This document shows, in pieces, positions 16,385 to 25,577 of a DNA stretch of 64,000 nucleotides (its first letter is position 1; every line of letters starts with the position of its first letter). Made by a program: the position numbers and the translations under genes. Source of the DNA: Burkholderiales bacterium (lineage in GTDB: Bacteria > Pseudomonadota > Gammaproteobacteria > Burkholderiales > UBA11063); the NCBI GenBank assembly GCA_020697255.1, contig JAJFBE010000010.1, forward strand, positions 1 through 64,000. The letters run 5' to 3'. The notes beneath the pieces were generated by a model. That model saw only the letters and a program-made list of their open reading frames with translations. It was not told the origin of the DNA and did no database searches.

Positions 16385-17803
16385 TTATCTTAAGTATAGA
16401 TATAATGAAAATACTGAGCCTAATACTAATATTATAAACAAAGCTACTTCAGATTTGTTTACAAAAATTGGCTTGCTTTGTTCCTTACGAGCAATAATAT
16501 AAAATATGATACCAGCAGCATATATTAAGGTAGAAAATAAAAGGTATTTAACACCTCCTGCATAAACTAGCCAGATACTATAAATAACAGCAATACTTCC
16601 TTTTACCAGAGAAAGTATATCAACTTTCCTCTCAGATATTACCAATTTGAGAGCAAAAGTAGCAGTAAGCATATATGGTATTATAATTAAACTAGTGGCT
16701 AATTGAATCATAGCCATATACCTTAGATTATCAAAGTAAGCAATAATAATAAATATTTGTAGAATTATTGAACTGGCGATTAATGCATTTATCGGTACAT
16801 CTTTTTTACTCATCTTGGACATTATCTTTGGTAATGATTTATCTACTGCTGCAAGATAAAACATATTAGAGGCTAACATCATCCACGCTAATAGAGCACC
16901 AAATACACTGATAATAACTGCAATACGGATAAAAATAGCACTGTCTACATGCTGAATAGCCAATAGCACTTTCCCGGCAGAAGGTATCTGTAAACTACTA
17001 ATCTGGCTACTTGGCATAATACCAAATGGTAGAATTGATATTAGAAAATCTATAATTAAAACAATACTCACACCAAACATAGTCGCTTTAGCAACATCTT
17101 GGAAATTTTTAGCCCGCATAGCATAAATACATGCAGCTTCAATTCCTAAAAAATCCCAAACCGTAACTAACATTGTACTTTTCACCTGAGTTAATATGCT
17201 TCCAAAGTTTGTAGTAGCAAACAAATTAGCCTTAAACTGGCCCCATTTAAAGTCTATAATAAATAAGCCTAACACTATAACTAATGCCAATATTTTTATA
17301 CAGCTCACCAGAACATTAGTAAAAGAAGCTTTTCTTATACCGGCAAGAACCAAGAAAAACACTATCCAGATGACAAGAGACTCACCTAGTAAAGAAAATA
17401 AACTTCCTTTTAGCCATTTTAAAAAGCTAAAATTAGCTAAAGTAGCAAAAATATATATTATGTAACTAGCATTGCCAAGTAGTGCATTAAGACCATAGCC
17501 TAGAGCAACATTAAACCCTACATATTGACCAAATCCATATCTTGCATATCCATATATACCACTTTGGATATCAGGCCGTTTGCGTGTAATATACACAAAC
17601 GCTGCTCCCAGAGATAACATCCCTGCTGCTGTAATTAGCCATCCTATCAAAATAGCTGCAGTCCCGGCAGAATGTGCGATATTTCTTGGGATATCAAATA
17701 CACCGCTGCCCATCATTGAACTAAAAAGAAGGCAAAAAAGAGCAAAGAATGTTAAGTCTTTAATGCCCCCGTTTTCTTGTGCTACCTGAGATTTATCAGC
17801 CAT
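16385..17803 (-). CDS. APC-family amino acid antiporter
   Basis: A 472-residue integral membrane protein with about 12 hydrophobic segments. The first helix contains the substrate-binding GSGVFDIP motif of the APC superfamily. The pattern (SSMMGSGVFDIPRNIA, WDFLGIEAA, KSLPKIMSKMSKKDVP) resembles basic amino acid/polyamine antiporters of the ArcD and lysine-permease type, so arginine, ornithine or lysine exchange is a reasonable guess. Some residues in the binding helices differ, so the substrate is not certain. Single gene; the start at 17803 has AGGATTATC upstream. Confidence 0.82.
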   Translation of the reverse strand: MADKSQVAQENGGIKDLTFFALFCLLFSSMMGSGVFDIPRNIAHSAGTAAILIGWLITAAGMLSLGAAFVYITRKRPDIQSGIYGYARYGFGQYVGFNVALGYGLNALLGNASYIIYIFATLANFSFLKWLKGSLFSLLGESLVIWIVFFLVLAGIRKASFTNVLVSCIKILALVIVLGLFIIDFKWGQFKANLFATTNFGSILTQVKSTMLVTVWDFLGIEAACIYAMRAKNFQDVAKATMFGVSIVLIIDFLISILPFGIMPSSQISSLQIPSAGKVLLAIQHVDSAIFIRIAVIISVFGALLAWMMLASNMFYLAAVDKSLPKIMSKMSKKDVPINALIASSIILQIFIIIAYFDNLRYMAMIQLATSLIIIPYMLTATFALKLVISERKVDILSLVKGSIAVIYSIWLVYAGGVKYLLFSTLIYAAGIIFYIIARKEQSKPIFVNKSEVALFIILVLGSVFSLYLYLR

Positions 17804-17969
17804 GATAATCCTATTAAAATATAATAAATTAAAGAAAGAATTTTTATATCAGTTGGTTATTCTTCATATAATTATTGACATTTTTAAATTTCGGCCCTTA
17901 TCCTTATTACAGGATAATATTATAATGCCCATAAAAATAGCTTTTACCTTACATAGCTTTGCCATTTTC

Positions 17970-18422
17970 TCAAAGAGTTTTGGAGCCCTCAGATTCTTTT
18001 ATTTGTGTAACATCTCTTTGTATACTGTCCAGTTCCCTTTGTTTTAAAATTTTAGCCGCTTCAGGAAAAAGGCGTTTCTCTTCTTCTTCAATATGATGCC
18101 ATAGGTTTTCTTTAAGCACAGTCAATTTGGCTTTCCAAGTTTCATCATTTGTCTCTGTATTTTCCACTTCTTCCAATAAAACATCAACAATATGGTGCTC
18201 CTCATAAGCCTCCAAGGTTAAATCTTTTATTTGTTTCTTTTCTTCAAATATCGGGTAAACCACATTTTCTTCAATTTCTTCATGCAATTTCAGCTCTTCC
18301 TTCAATTGCAATAATAAATCACGACGCTTAACACTTGCATTAGCTTGGGTAGAAAGAAGTTCCTCAATAATAGATTTTACTTTTTTATGATCTTTGATTA
18401 AACTTCCAAATGCTTTATCCAT
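17970..18422 (-). CDS. Hemerythrin-domain protein
   Basis: A 150-residue four-helix HHE protein. The iron-ligand pattern is present: His12 (DHKKV), His47 and Glu51 (LHEEIEE), His76/77 (EEHHIVD), His109/110 and Glu114 (LWHHIEEEE). It is cytoplasmic and probably binds a di-iron centre for oxygen or nitric-oxide handling or iron storage. It is followed upstream by a small acidic protein and a ferritin-like protein on the same strand, so the group may act together under oxidative stress. Strong site GAGGAGATAATT before the ATG. Confidence 0.9.
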   Translation of the reverse strand: MDKAFGSLIKDHKKVKSIIEELLSTQANASVKRRDLLLQLKEELKLHEEIEENVVYPIFEEKKQIKDLTLEAYEEHHIVDVLLEEVENTETNDETWKAKLTVLKENLWHHIEEEEKRLFPEAAKILKQRELDSIQRDVTQIKESEGSKTL

Positions 18423-18485
18423 AATTATCTCCTCATTTTTTTTATAAATAACATTGTTTCAAAACTAAAAAATCCAGATTTCAAT

Positions 18486-18731
18486 TTAATGTATGATTTT
18501 TAACTGATTCAACCTTGTATTGAGCCCATATAACCCCGGAGAGTCATATTCATCAAAATCATCTTCATCATAAGAATCATCATCTTCAGGGTTATTTTCC
18601 CCAGGCTGTTTCTTTTGAAATTTAACTATTTTGTGAAAATCCTCTCGCATTATTAAAAATTTTCGGATATTTAAATTGTCCGCTAGACCAGGCATACTAA
18701 TAATAGTATCTTTTTCACTATCATTTCTCAT
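18486..18731 (-). CDS. Small acidic protein, unknown function
   Basis: An 81-residue protein whose second half is highly acidic (DDDSYDEDDFDEYD) and followed by SPGLYGLN. No signal peptide or known domain. The ribosome-binding site AGGGAGATAATT is very similar to that of the hemerythrin gene downstream. It resembles in style the other small Pro/Asp-rich proteins at 20846, 44909 and 51109. Probably real because of the ribosome-binding site and its place between two stress genes. Confidence 0.6.
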   Translation of the reverse strand: MRNDSEKDTIISMPGLADNLNIRKFLIMREDFHKIVKFQKKQPGENNPEDDDSYDEDDFDEYDSPGLYGLNTRLNQLKIIH

Positions 18732-18787
18732 AATTATCTCCCTTAAAACTACTTACATTAAAAATTAAATTAACCAACCTTTCCAAC

Positions 18788-19240
18788 TCAGGCAGTTTCA
18801 GATTCTAACCAGGCTTTATGCCTAATTTCGTCTTCAAGAGCTGACTTTAAAATAAGTTCTAACGCCGGATTATTTGACACACCTTTATGCTTAGTCATTC
18901 GCTCATACGCAGTATTAGTATCTTCTTCATTAGTTAGCATAGCCTTTAGTATGTTTAAATCCTGACCTATCATGTTTCCTATAGTTACTTTAAATTTGGC
19001 CAAACTTCCCTTAACTAAATCACCTGTCATAGGTAGACTTAGTGTCCCCTTATAAAATTCTTTTATTTTTACAACATGGCCCTTATGATCAGATAAAAAC
19101 CCTTTCAGTATATCTATATATGCCAGGTTATCTAATTTTTTGATAGCTAATTCGTAAGCGCCAATAGCATCATATTCTAATTCTATTAATTCTTTGATTG
19201 CATCTTCTAAATCCTGTTGTGTTCCTACTAATGTAGTCAT
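18788..19240 (-). CDS. Ferritin-like four-helix protein (DUF2383 type)
   Basis: A 150-residue helical protein with the ferritin-like pattern of carboxylate and histidine ligands. These are ELIELEYDAIGAYE (helix 1), DHKGHV (helix 2), NEEDTNTAYE (helix 3) and EDEIRHKAWLE (helix 4). It fits the PA2169/DUF2383-like family, thought to carry a di-iron site. Ribosome-binding site GGAGGG. A 10-bp hairpin lies 26 bases upstream of its start, between it and the membrane protein gene at 19313. Neighbouring hemerythrin suggests an iron or oxidative-stress role. Confidence 0.8.
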   Translation of the reverse strand: MTTLVGTQQDLEDAIKELIELEYDAIGAYELAIKKLDNLAYIDILKGFLSDHKGHVVKIKEFYKGTLSLPMTGDLVKGSLAKFKVTIGNMIGQDLNILKAMLTNEEDTNTAYERMTKHKGVSNNPALELILKSALEDEIRHKAWLESETA

Positions 19241-19266
19241 GTTATACCCTCCTATATGCTTTTGAG

Positions 19267-19294
19267 AAGGTAGGATATCTACACATCCTACCTT
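19267..19294. terminator. Hairpin between 19993 and 19240 genes
   Basis: Perfect 10-bp arms aaggtaggat (19267-19276) and atcctacctt (19285-19294), 8-nt loop. It follows the membrane protein gene and precedes the ferritin-like gene. There is no T-run on the minus strand, so it may be an mRNA-processing or attenuation hairpin rather than a full terminator. Confidence 0.5.
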
Positions 19295-19312
19295 TATTAA
19301 TTTATTAAAAAC

Positions 19313-19993
19313 TTAACTTTGTTTATGATTATGTTTAAGATTTGTTACACTACAAAATGCCGCTCCAAAAATACTTGCTAACCCACTTAAAAGAAGTACC
19401 GCAAATATAATTAGAGAACTAACCCCAGCTGTATTAATAGCATCTTTTGTATCAGATGAAATACTATTTTCCGAACTAGAATTCCCTGACTCAACGTTGT
19501 TAATATATTGAGGCAGGTTTGCGGGGATCTGTGCCGACATTTTTGATTTTACCTGGGCAGGACTATGCTCCAATAAACCAACTGCCCCGCCAACTACGGT
19601 TCCAGCTCCGGCGGTTGCTAATATTATTGTCATTATTAATGCAATGCTCCAGGCTAAGATACCATGACAACCTCTTTCAAACCTACAGTATGTATTACTA
19701 AATACTCCAGCAAACCAACCACATACCCAGGAAGACAGAATTCCGCTTAGAAACAACCATGAAACTGCTCCAATACCAAAAGTTAATAATACGCTATCCC
19801 CTTTCAGATTGAAGACAAACAATCCAAGCCCTAGTCCTAAAATATTAAGCAATGTCGCACTGAGCAGGCTAACTATGGCTCCGGCAACAACAGCTCCCCA
19901 AATCACTTTATATCTAGTATATAATCCAGTATCAAAGACACCGCTCATGCTATTTATATTAGCAGCACTATTTCCACTTTCTCTACCATTCAT
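19313..19993 (-). CDS. Membrane protein, stress-cluster type
   Basis: A 226-residue protein with about five hydrophobic segments rich in Gly and Ala. The core VIWGAVVAGAIVSLLSATLL and the GWFAGVF segment followed by RGCHGILAW resemble a family of bacterial membrane proteins often found next to BON, CsbD and hemerythrin genes. Its function is unknown. A loop near residues 150-185 is Ser/Asn-rich and probably exposed. Ribosome-binding site AGGAGG. A box matching the recurring AAATTTTAGG motif lies at 20111-20120, though its downstream box is not well spaced. Confidence 0.7.
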   Translation of the reverse strand: MNGRESGNSAANINSMSGVFDTGLYTRYKVIWGAVVAGAIVSLLSATLLNILGLGLGLFVFNLKGDSVLLTFGIGAVSWLFLSGILSSWVCGWFAGVFSNTYCRFERGCHGILAWSIALIMTIILATAGAGTVVGGAVGLLEHSPAQVKSKMSAQIPANLPQYINNVESGNSSSENSISSDTKDAINTAGVSSLIIFAVLLLSGLASIFGAAFCSVTNLKHNHKQS

Positions 19994-20253
19994 ATTATAT
20001 CCTCCTATGTTAAATATTAAAATTACTTTACTTAAATATTTCAGGCCACAGAGTAATTATAATCACCGAGCCTGCAAAAAACCAGTCAAATTCTAACGCA
20101 TAAAACTAAGCCTAAAATTTAACAGCTAAAAAATTAGACCAAATTTTTGTGGTGCATATCTCGAATATAATAGGCTAACATAGCTAAAGCATAGTGGAAT
20201 TTAGGAATCGATATGTCCATTAATTATTTTTATTTTATAAAAAGGAGAAATCA

Positions 20254-20808
20254 ATGAAAAAATTATTAATCTGTACTTATACGCTAGCTTTAGTACAAAG
20301 CACAATTAGCCATGCCCAAACTTTGCCAGAAGATATAAATCCGGTATATTTGAATTTAAATACAGGAGTTTCAACCGGGTACTCTTTTACAAATAACGCC
20401 ACTGGTCCCAGCAATCAGCAAAGCGGTTCTGCCACTAATAATTATTCTTTAGGAGCAAATGTTGGGTATAACTTTAATCAATATTTTGCAATTGAAGGTG
20501 GGTATAATCATTTATGGCTTGGAGGAAGCCCAACTAACCAAACTGGCCAAATTGGGGTAGAAGATGCAGCAGTTAAGGGCAATATTCCTTTAGGCTGCGT
20601 ATTTTCTTTATACGGAAGGGCTGGTGTAGGTGGTTTTCAAAATGTAGGGGGAACCAGTGGAAACAACTTAGCTAATAATATTGGAGTGTTATATGGAGCG
20701 GGAGCACAGTGGAATCTAAACAATAACTGGGCTTTAAGAGCTGAAGATTGGTCAGTAACAGGTCTTGGGCAAAACATTATTCAATTTGGCGCACAATTAT
20801 CATTTTAA
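20254..20808 (+). CDS. Outer-membrane beta-barrel protein
   Basis: A 184-residue protein with a signal peptide cut after SHA (about residue 21), alternating beta strands and a C-terminal phenylalanine (GAQLSF). An eight-stranded barrel is likely. It is a paralogue of the 156-residue barrel at 7610-8080 but has a longer Asn/Ser-rich first loop (TNNATGPSNQQSGSATNN), which would face outwards. AAAGGAG precedes the ATG. The small protein gene at 20846 follows 37 bases downstream and is probably co-transcribed. Confidence 0.85.
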   Translation: MKKLLICTYTLALVQSTISHAQTLPEDINPVYLNLNTGVSTGYSFTNNATGPSNQQSGSATNNYSLGANVGYNFNQYFAIEGGYNHLWLGGSPTNQTGQIGVEDAAVKGNIPLGCVFSLYGRAGVGGFQNVGGTSGNNLANNIGVLYGAGAQWNLNNNWALRAEDWSVTGLGQNIIQFGAQLSF

Positions 20809-20845
20809 AAAATATTAATTTAATTTTTTTACGAAGGAGAGCAGT

Positions 20846-21079
20846 ATGGATTTAGAGGAATATAGTAAATCAAAAAACATGCGAATAATTAAAAGAATTA
20901 TTCGGGGTGATTTTGTTTTGGGCTACAAAAAAAATGGTAGTACAAATGGCAAAGACAATAAAAGTTATCAACCCAAATTAGATCCTGAAAATCCACCTGA
21001 GGATAATAATATTAAGGATAAGCCACAGCCGCCTATTGGTGATAAACCCTGTGTAAAGCCTAAACAAGATGTTACTTAG
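20846..21079 (+). CDS. Small Pro/Asp-rich protein, paralogue of 51109 gene
   Basis: A 77-residue protein with a basic N-terminal half (YSKSKNMRIIKRIIRGDF) and a Pro/Asp-rich tail (DPENPPEDNN) ending GDKPCVKPKQ. It shares both ends with the protein at 51109-51360 (YSESKNIRVVKR and GDKPCIKPIQ), which shows a paralogous family. No known domain; a single cysteine sits in the conserved GDKPC. Strong ribosome-binding site AAGGAG. Follows the barrel gene, so an envelope-linked role is possible but not shown. Confidence 0.7.
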   Translation: MDLEEYSKSKNMRIIKRIIRGDFVLGYKKNGSTNGKDNKSYQPKLDPENPPEDNNIKDKPQPPIGDKPCVKPKQDVT

Positions 21080-21096
21080 CCGAAAAACAAAAGTAC

Positions 21097-21300
21097 TTAC
21101 GCAACTTCTAATAATTTATTTAAGTTGGTAATTTTTTAAAGGAACCTTTGCTACATTTTCCAGGCATTAGATAAATTAATGGAAACTAATTTTATTGCTG
21201 ATTTGTCAAAGCGTGTTCTAACTTTTTCTAAGACTGCAAGTACTTTATCATGCCTAATATTAGTATTGTCAAATAGGTCTTTTGTTACATTTAAACCCAT
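21097..21300 (-). pseudogene. umuC 3' fragment
   Basis: Reads VTKDLFDNTNIRHDKVL, then KVRTRFDKSAIKL and NLSNAWKM, the same as the C-terminal DUF4113 part of the intact umuC at 25578. Two in-frame stops follow (after WKM and after QRFL) before the shared ending NKLLEVA. The polymerase core is absent. It is a decayed duplicate end. Confidence 0.85.
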
Positions 21301-21331
21301 AACATGGTAACCCCTACTGTGGGAGAGCCTG

Positions 21332-21733
21332 CTAATCGGAATTAAGGTGTAGCCCATCCCATAGATAGGGCGCTTTAGACATTTTATATTCATGTAAAGA
21401 GGAGATTTTACGTTCTTTAAATTGTACAACACTGATTCCCAAAAATGCATAAACTTTATTTAAAGACATGCACTCAAAGTCCCATTCACAAAATAACGTT
21501 TGTGAATCCTGACAATAATTAGATGATAAAATATCCCACTTTTTTATATAACTATCTGCTTTTTTCCACATATAAAACCATAATTCAACTGAGCTAACCC
21601 CTATATATTTAGGACCGTGAGATTCTATAACTATTACTTCATTATGTAATGGTTCAATAATAGCATTTATATCGTTTTGCTTCCAGCCAGCTATATAGGT
21701 TTCTAATAAGTTGAGTGCAATATCTTTTTCCAT
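21332..21733 (-). CDS. SnoaL/NTF2-like protein
   Basis: A 133-residue protein with the NTF2-like layout: helix ALNLLETYIAGWKQND, then IIEPLHNEVIVIESHGPKY, WDFECM and a C-terminal strand pair. Such proteins are isomerases, hydrolases or simple binding proteins; the substrate is unknown. I used the ATG at 21733 because GGAGGGTAAAGCT precedes it; the longer frame upstream lacks support. Its stop lies 32 bases from the umuC fragment. Confidence 0.7.
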   Translation of the reverse strand: MEKDIALNLLETYIAGWKQNDINAIIEPLHNEVIVIESHGPKYIGVSSVELWFYMWKKADSYIKKWDILSSNYCQDSQTLFCEWDFECMSLNKVYAFLGISVVQFKERKISSLHEYKMSKAPYLWDGLHLNSD

Positions 21734-21761
21734 AGCTTTACCCTCCTTCTTTAAATAAATC

Positions 21762-22241
21762 TCATTTAACAAAGTATTGACCTTGATTCCACTTAATGGA
21801 TAATGGATTACTCTCATTATTAGTCCTTAAACTAAACACTCCATATTCATAAGGAACTTTAACTTGAGTCTGCAGTAATGCATTCTGCCCAAAATGATGG
21901 GTTTTATTATTATAGTTTAGTTCATGAAATGCAGTTTTATTACCCCAGTCTGCCGAAGGAAGCGAAATATAGCGTACTGTAAATCTAAGGTCAGTAAATG
22001 CTCCTGTTATCACATAAACACCATAGTGTTCTTCGCCTGGGGAAATAATCTTGTAAACACCATTATCATAATAAAATATTACCGCTTCACGAAAAGGTTT
22101 CTTATCATACATTTTTTGATAATACATACTTTGAATATAAGTAGGTTTCCCAAAATTTATCGATAATATAGGGATATTAAAATTTTCGGCCAGGGCCGCT
22201 TTTGAAAAGTAAATGCACAGGAAAGTTATTATTAATTTCAT
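21762..22241 (-). CDS. Exported protein, unknown function
   Basis: A 159-residue protein with a short signal peptide (LIITFLCIYFSKAALA) and a mature part of mostly beta character. No cysteine pairs and no family recognised. It precedes the SnoaL-like gene on the same strand with a 28-base gap, so the two may be co-transcribed. Start at 22241 has AAGGAAGAAAA upstream. Confidence 0.6.
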   Translation of the reverse strand: MKLIITFLCIYFSKAALAENFNIPILSINFGKPTYIQSMYYQKMYDKKPFREAVIFYYDNGVYKIISPGEEHYGVYVITGAFTDLRFTVRYISLPSADWGNKTAFHELNYNNKTHHFGQNALLQTQVKVPYEYGVFSLRTNNESNPLSIKWNQGQYFVK

Positions 22242-22343
22242 TTTTCTTCCTTATATTGTTTATATCCTAGATTTATTTTACAACAATCATGAAAATACGC
22301 GGAAATGGAAATAATATGACACTATTATTAATTTGCGGGTATG

Positions 22344-22755
22344 CTATGCTTTTTTTAATTTTGCATTATATATCATTATAAATTCGTTAAATTCATCTAT
22401 ACTAATTGACGCTTTAATCGGCACTAATGCCGTGCCTTTTACCCATTCCAAAATAGCATTTACTCCGGTTAAAGGTTGTAAATATATAGTTTCCCAAATA
22501 TCAATATATGAGACTTTACCATAAAATAGCTCATAATATCTTTCTTTTGAAAATACTGGATTTTCACGGACTGTATGTGCTAACTTCTTGTTATAACACG
22601 GGTTTTCATAAATAGTTTCACGTAATAATACATGTGAAGGACAATGGAAATTATTTGGCATTTGTATAGCTATAACTTTATTTGTACAATCTAACTCAAT
22701 TGCAGGGCGCGTGCGTTCATTGGAAAAATTTATTATATTGCTCAGAATTCCACAT
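22344..22755 (-). pseudogene. tam: Trans-aconitate methyltransferase with internal deletion
   Basis: A strong GGGAGG site and ATG at 22755 start MWNSEQYNKF. One extra T in a T-run shifts the frame; the shifted frame continues SNERTRPAIEL, typical of Tam N-termini. It then jumps straight to VIAIQMPNNF, which in Tam lies about 85 residues further on. The SAM-binding Rossmann part is therefore deleted. The C-terminal third is intact (IDIWETIYLQ, GVNAILEWVKGTAL). The enzyme cannot work. The remaining 105-codon frame from 22661 is not an independent gene. Confidence 0.85.
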
Positions 22756-22796
22756 TTTTACCTCCCTTGGCCTTATTTTCATTATCTGACTAATAC

Positions 22797-23363
22797 TTAT
22801 GGCTGTACTTTGTCTTTTAAATGTTTTATAAAATCTTCTCTTCTTAATCTATATAGTATATGTTTTGCTAAGGGATGATGAGGATCTAACTTTAGATGAA
22901 TAAAATCATGAGCTGAGTCTCTTGTCATTCCAAGTTTTTGCATTACCCGTTCTGATCTTTTATTTACTAATGCAGTAAAGCTAGCAATTTCATTTAAATT
23001 GTATTCATTAAATCCTATATCCAAGCATTTTTGGGCAGCTTCTACAGCTAATCCTTGACCCCAAAATTTATAGGCAATGCGCCAGCCAACTTCTACACAT
23101 GGTGTAAAACTCGCTTTAAAGTCAGGAATATTAAGCCCAACAAAGCCAATTAATTCTTGAGATTCCTTTAATTCGCAAGCATAAAAGCCAAATCCTTGAA
23201 CCTTAAATTTTGATTTAATTTTTTCTATAAGACTGATGCTTTCTTCAGAAGATAAAACGGTAGGAAAAAATTCCATGACTTGGGGATCTTGATTCATTTT
23301 AATAAAACCTGGCGTATCCGCTTCTCTCCAGTTGCGTAGAATCAATCTTTTTGTTGCGTACAT
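22797..23363 (-). CDS. GNAT acetyltransferase, RimJ/RimL type
   Basis: A 188-residue N-acetyltransferase. Landmarks are the N-terminal TKRLILRNWREAD, GFVGLNIPDF, EVGWRIAYKFWGQGLAVEAA (acetyl-CoA-binding motif A) and the late NKRSERVMQKLGM. These fit the RimJ/RimL group that acetylates protein N-termini or small amines. Complete length. It lies 15 bases downstream of a second GNAT gene on the same strand, so the two are likely one transcript. Confidence 0.88.
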   Translation of the reverse strand: MYATKRLILRNWREADTPGFIKMNQDPQVMEFFPTVLSSEESISLIEKIKSKFKVQGFGFYACELKESQELIGFVGLNIPDFKASFTPCVEVGWRIAYKFWGQGLAVEAAQKCLDIGFNEYNLNEIASFTALVNKRSERVMQKLGMTRDSAHDFIHLKLDPHHPLAKHILYRLRREDFIKHLKDKVQP

Positions 23364-23378
23364 ATACTCTCCAATGTA

Positions 23379-23831
23379 TTAATTTTTATTTAATGTTTTT
23401 CTAAAATAAGCTTTATCCTGTAGCATATTTATATATCCTCTAGATTTATAAAAATCATGGGCACCACTTTCTACTCTACGTAGACTACTTGTCAATTCTA
23501 TATTATCGCATCCTAAAGTTATTGATATATTTTCCGTATAGTTAAGTAAAGCTGTCCCAATTCCTTTTCTTTGCTGCTGTTTATCAATGACTAAAGCTGT
23601 AACTCTAGTAGACTTTCCATTTATATGTAACCATTCTATAATACTAAATGAAATTACCCCAACTACTTTATTGTTGACTATAGCTACATAAGCATGATGA
23701 TTATTTAAATTTATATACGTTTCTAATCTTATTTTCATGTTTTGAATGGGAATAGGATATCCAAGTTCAGAAATTAGGTCTGAAATAATATCAGCGTCCT
23801 CTACCTTAACCTTTCTAATAGCTATTACCAT
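23379..23831 (-). CDS. GNAT acetyltransferase
   Basis: A 150-residue GNAT protein with VTALVIDKQQQRKGIGTALL as acetyl-CoA-binding motif A and the late segment GAHDFYKSRGY. The substrate is unknown. Begins the two-gene GNAT transcript with the gene at 22797. AAAGGTAAAAG precedes the ATG. Confidence 0.88.
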   Translation of the reverse strand: MVIAIRKVKVEDADIISDLISELGYPIPIQNMKIRLETYINLNNHHAYVAIVNNKVVGVISFSIIEWLHINGKSTRVTALVIDKQQQRKGIGTALLNYTENISITLGCDNIELTSSLRRVESGAHDFYKSRGYINMLQDKAYFRKTLNKN

Positions 23832-24205
23832 CTTTTACCTTTATATTTTAAATATTAATAGTATTTTAACCCAACTTAAATTTAAATTACCAAAAATAAT
23901 TTTCACCAAACCCATTATACTTAACTTTACTAATTCTGTAACTCAAGATTTTATGGCTAACATTTTATTGGTCATTAGTGCTTTACCAATAATAGAGATT
24001 TTTCATATCATATTGCTTACCACATAATAAAAGTAAGTGGTTTAATAATAGGATTTTTGTCAAAAAGGCTAGTTACGTTCCGGCGTTGCATAATTTTTAG
24101 GTTAGAAATTTATTTTATTTAAGGTATACTATGTTCGTGCCAATTGAACTTTATAATAATCATAATTTAATGTAACATACATTAATAATTTGTATTGGAG
24201 AAATA
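23832..24205. other. Intergenic between divergent genes
   Basis: 374 bases with divergent promoters and no convincing gene. Contains the bipartite site at 24092-24130 for the plus-strand gene. The rest is AT-rich, with a weak inverted repeat around 24020-24040 (ttaccac/gtggtttaa). Confidence 0.4.
24092..24130 (+). promoter_or_regulatory. Putative bipartite promoter
   Basis: aatttttagg (24092-24101), 23-nt spacer, tatact (24125-24130), 75 bases before the ATG at 24206. Confidence 0.55.
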
Positions 24206-25351
24206 ATGAAAAAAACTAATCTTATTTTATTATCTATTATTGGTTATACTTCTGTGACTTATGCAGGAATTCTTACTGATAGTTATACACCAGATCAGTC
24301 TTATACGGCTACATGTGATTTGGCGGCTTTTCGTAAAGCTTCTACTCAAACTTGGATTCCCTATAGTATGCAAACTTGCCAAGATGCTAGTGGTGGTAAA
24401 GGGGTAACCTGGAATTCTAAAAATTTTGGGTCATTTTGCGTAAATGGCGTTTCACTTGAAGACTTAAGAAGAGATGTAGGAGAAAAATTTTGTGCATCTT
24501 TACCAGGAAGTTTTTATTATACAAGCGGTGCGGAACTAGATTTTAACTGGAGCATTGAAGATAACGCTCCACTTAAAATTGAAGGATCAGTTTTTGTTAC
24601 ATCAAATAATACTTTAGCTAGCTGGAATAGTCTTTATTTAGCATCTGGCGAAACCACTCCTTCTGATTCATCCAAAAGAATTGGATTAAGCGCATTTTTT
24701 GCTCGCGAGGCAAATGATAATTATTGGATAGCAGATCTTGTGTATAATACCAGAAGATATGTATTGTTAGGTGATTATGAATATTTTCATGGGTGTCCTG
24801 TTCAGAAAGAGGACTTATCCGGTAAAACCTTTGTCTTTTTTAACGGTGATAACACTCAATTATTTAATATGGGTATAACTCGCCCGTCGGAGGGGTCTGT
24901 AACTTGCTATGTTCCACTTGTAGATATGGGACCAGATCATTCTTTTAGCTATATGCATCGTCATGCTACTAAGGATTTTGGCTGGACAGTAATAAATCAA
25001 GCTCCTGATACAATAACAGGTTCATTTGATGTTTCTTCTGATGGTTATTTTGCTAGCTGGAATAATATATCATTAAATCAAAACCAAGAAACTCCTTACG
25101 ATCCATCCAGAGTTTTAGGTTTAGGGCCATACTTTATACATGATAGTAATTATTGGATATTTTATGTAAATTATAAAGGTAAAAAATATTATGCAAGGGG
25201 TAAATGCGCCATTGACGATTCAGATACATCTGGAGTTACTCATGTTTATGTTCATGGTGATAACAATGGTTTAACAAATGTATTAATAGGAAAACCTACA
25301 AAATGGTGTGATCCTATTCAATTTACGTATTTTGGTCCAGTATCAAATTAG
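24206..25351 (+). CDS. Exported two-repeat protein, unknown function
   Basis: A 381-residue protein with a signal peptide (cut after TYA, about residue 22), an N-terminal Cys-containing region, then two homologous modules (about residues 110-240 and 262-376). Both modules share a W-x-I/V start, the IxGSxxVxS segment, a LASWNSLYL/FASWNNISL strand, the NYWI segment, and a FNGDN/VHGDN turn followed by a CP/CD loop. The duplication suggests beta-sandwich lectin-like modules, but I recognise no family. Ribosome-binding site GGAG. Alone on its strand, controlled by the bipartite site upstream. Confidence 0.65.
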   Translation: MKKTNLILLSIIGYTSVTYAGILTDSYTPDQSYTATCDLAAFRKASTQTWIPYSMQTCQDASGGKGVTWNSKNFGSFCVNGVSLEDLRRDVGEKFCASLPGSFYYTSGAELDFNWSIEDNAPLKIEGSVFVTSNNTLASWNSLYLASGETTPSDSSKRIGLSAFFAREANDNYWIADLVYNTRRYVLLGDYEYFHGCPVQKEDLSGKTFVFFNGDNTQLFNMGITRPSEGSVTCYVPLVDMGPDHSFSYMHRHATKDFGWTVINQAPDTITGSFDVSSDGYFASWNNISLNQNQETPYDPSRVLGLGPYFIHDSNYWIFYVNYKGKKYYARGKCAIDDSDTSGVTHVYVHGDNNGLTNVLIGKPTKWCDPIQFTYFGPVSN

Positions 25352-25577
25352 AATTAGTTATTACGTTTAAAGCTAACCAAAGCCAGCTAAATGAGGGAGC
25401 ATGTTCGCAGTTTGTGGACAATTATAAATATTTAAGACTTAACCAAAAAAGTAATAGAGTTTTTAAATGATGCTCTCTCATTTTGAAATATTCTCGAATA
25501 TATTCTAACAAAAGAAATAAAAACTAACTAATTAATACACAATTCTTATATACGAATTGTAAATCTTATTATAATGT

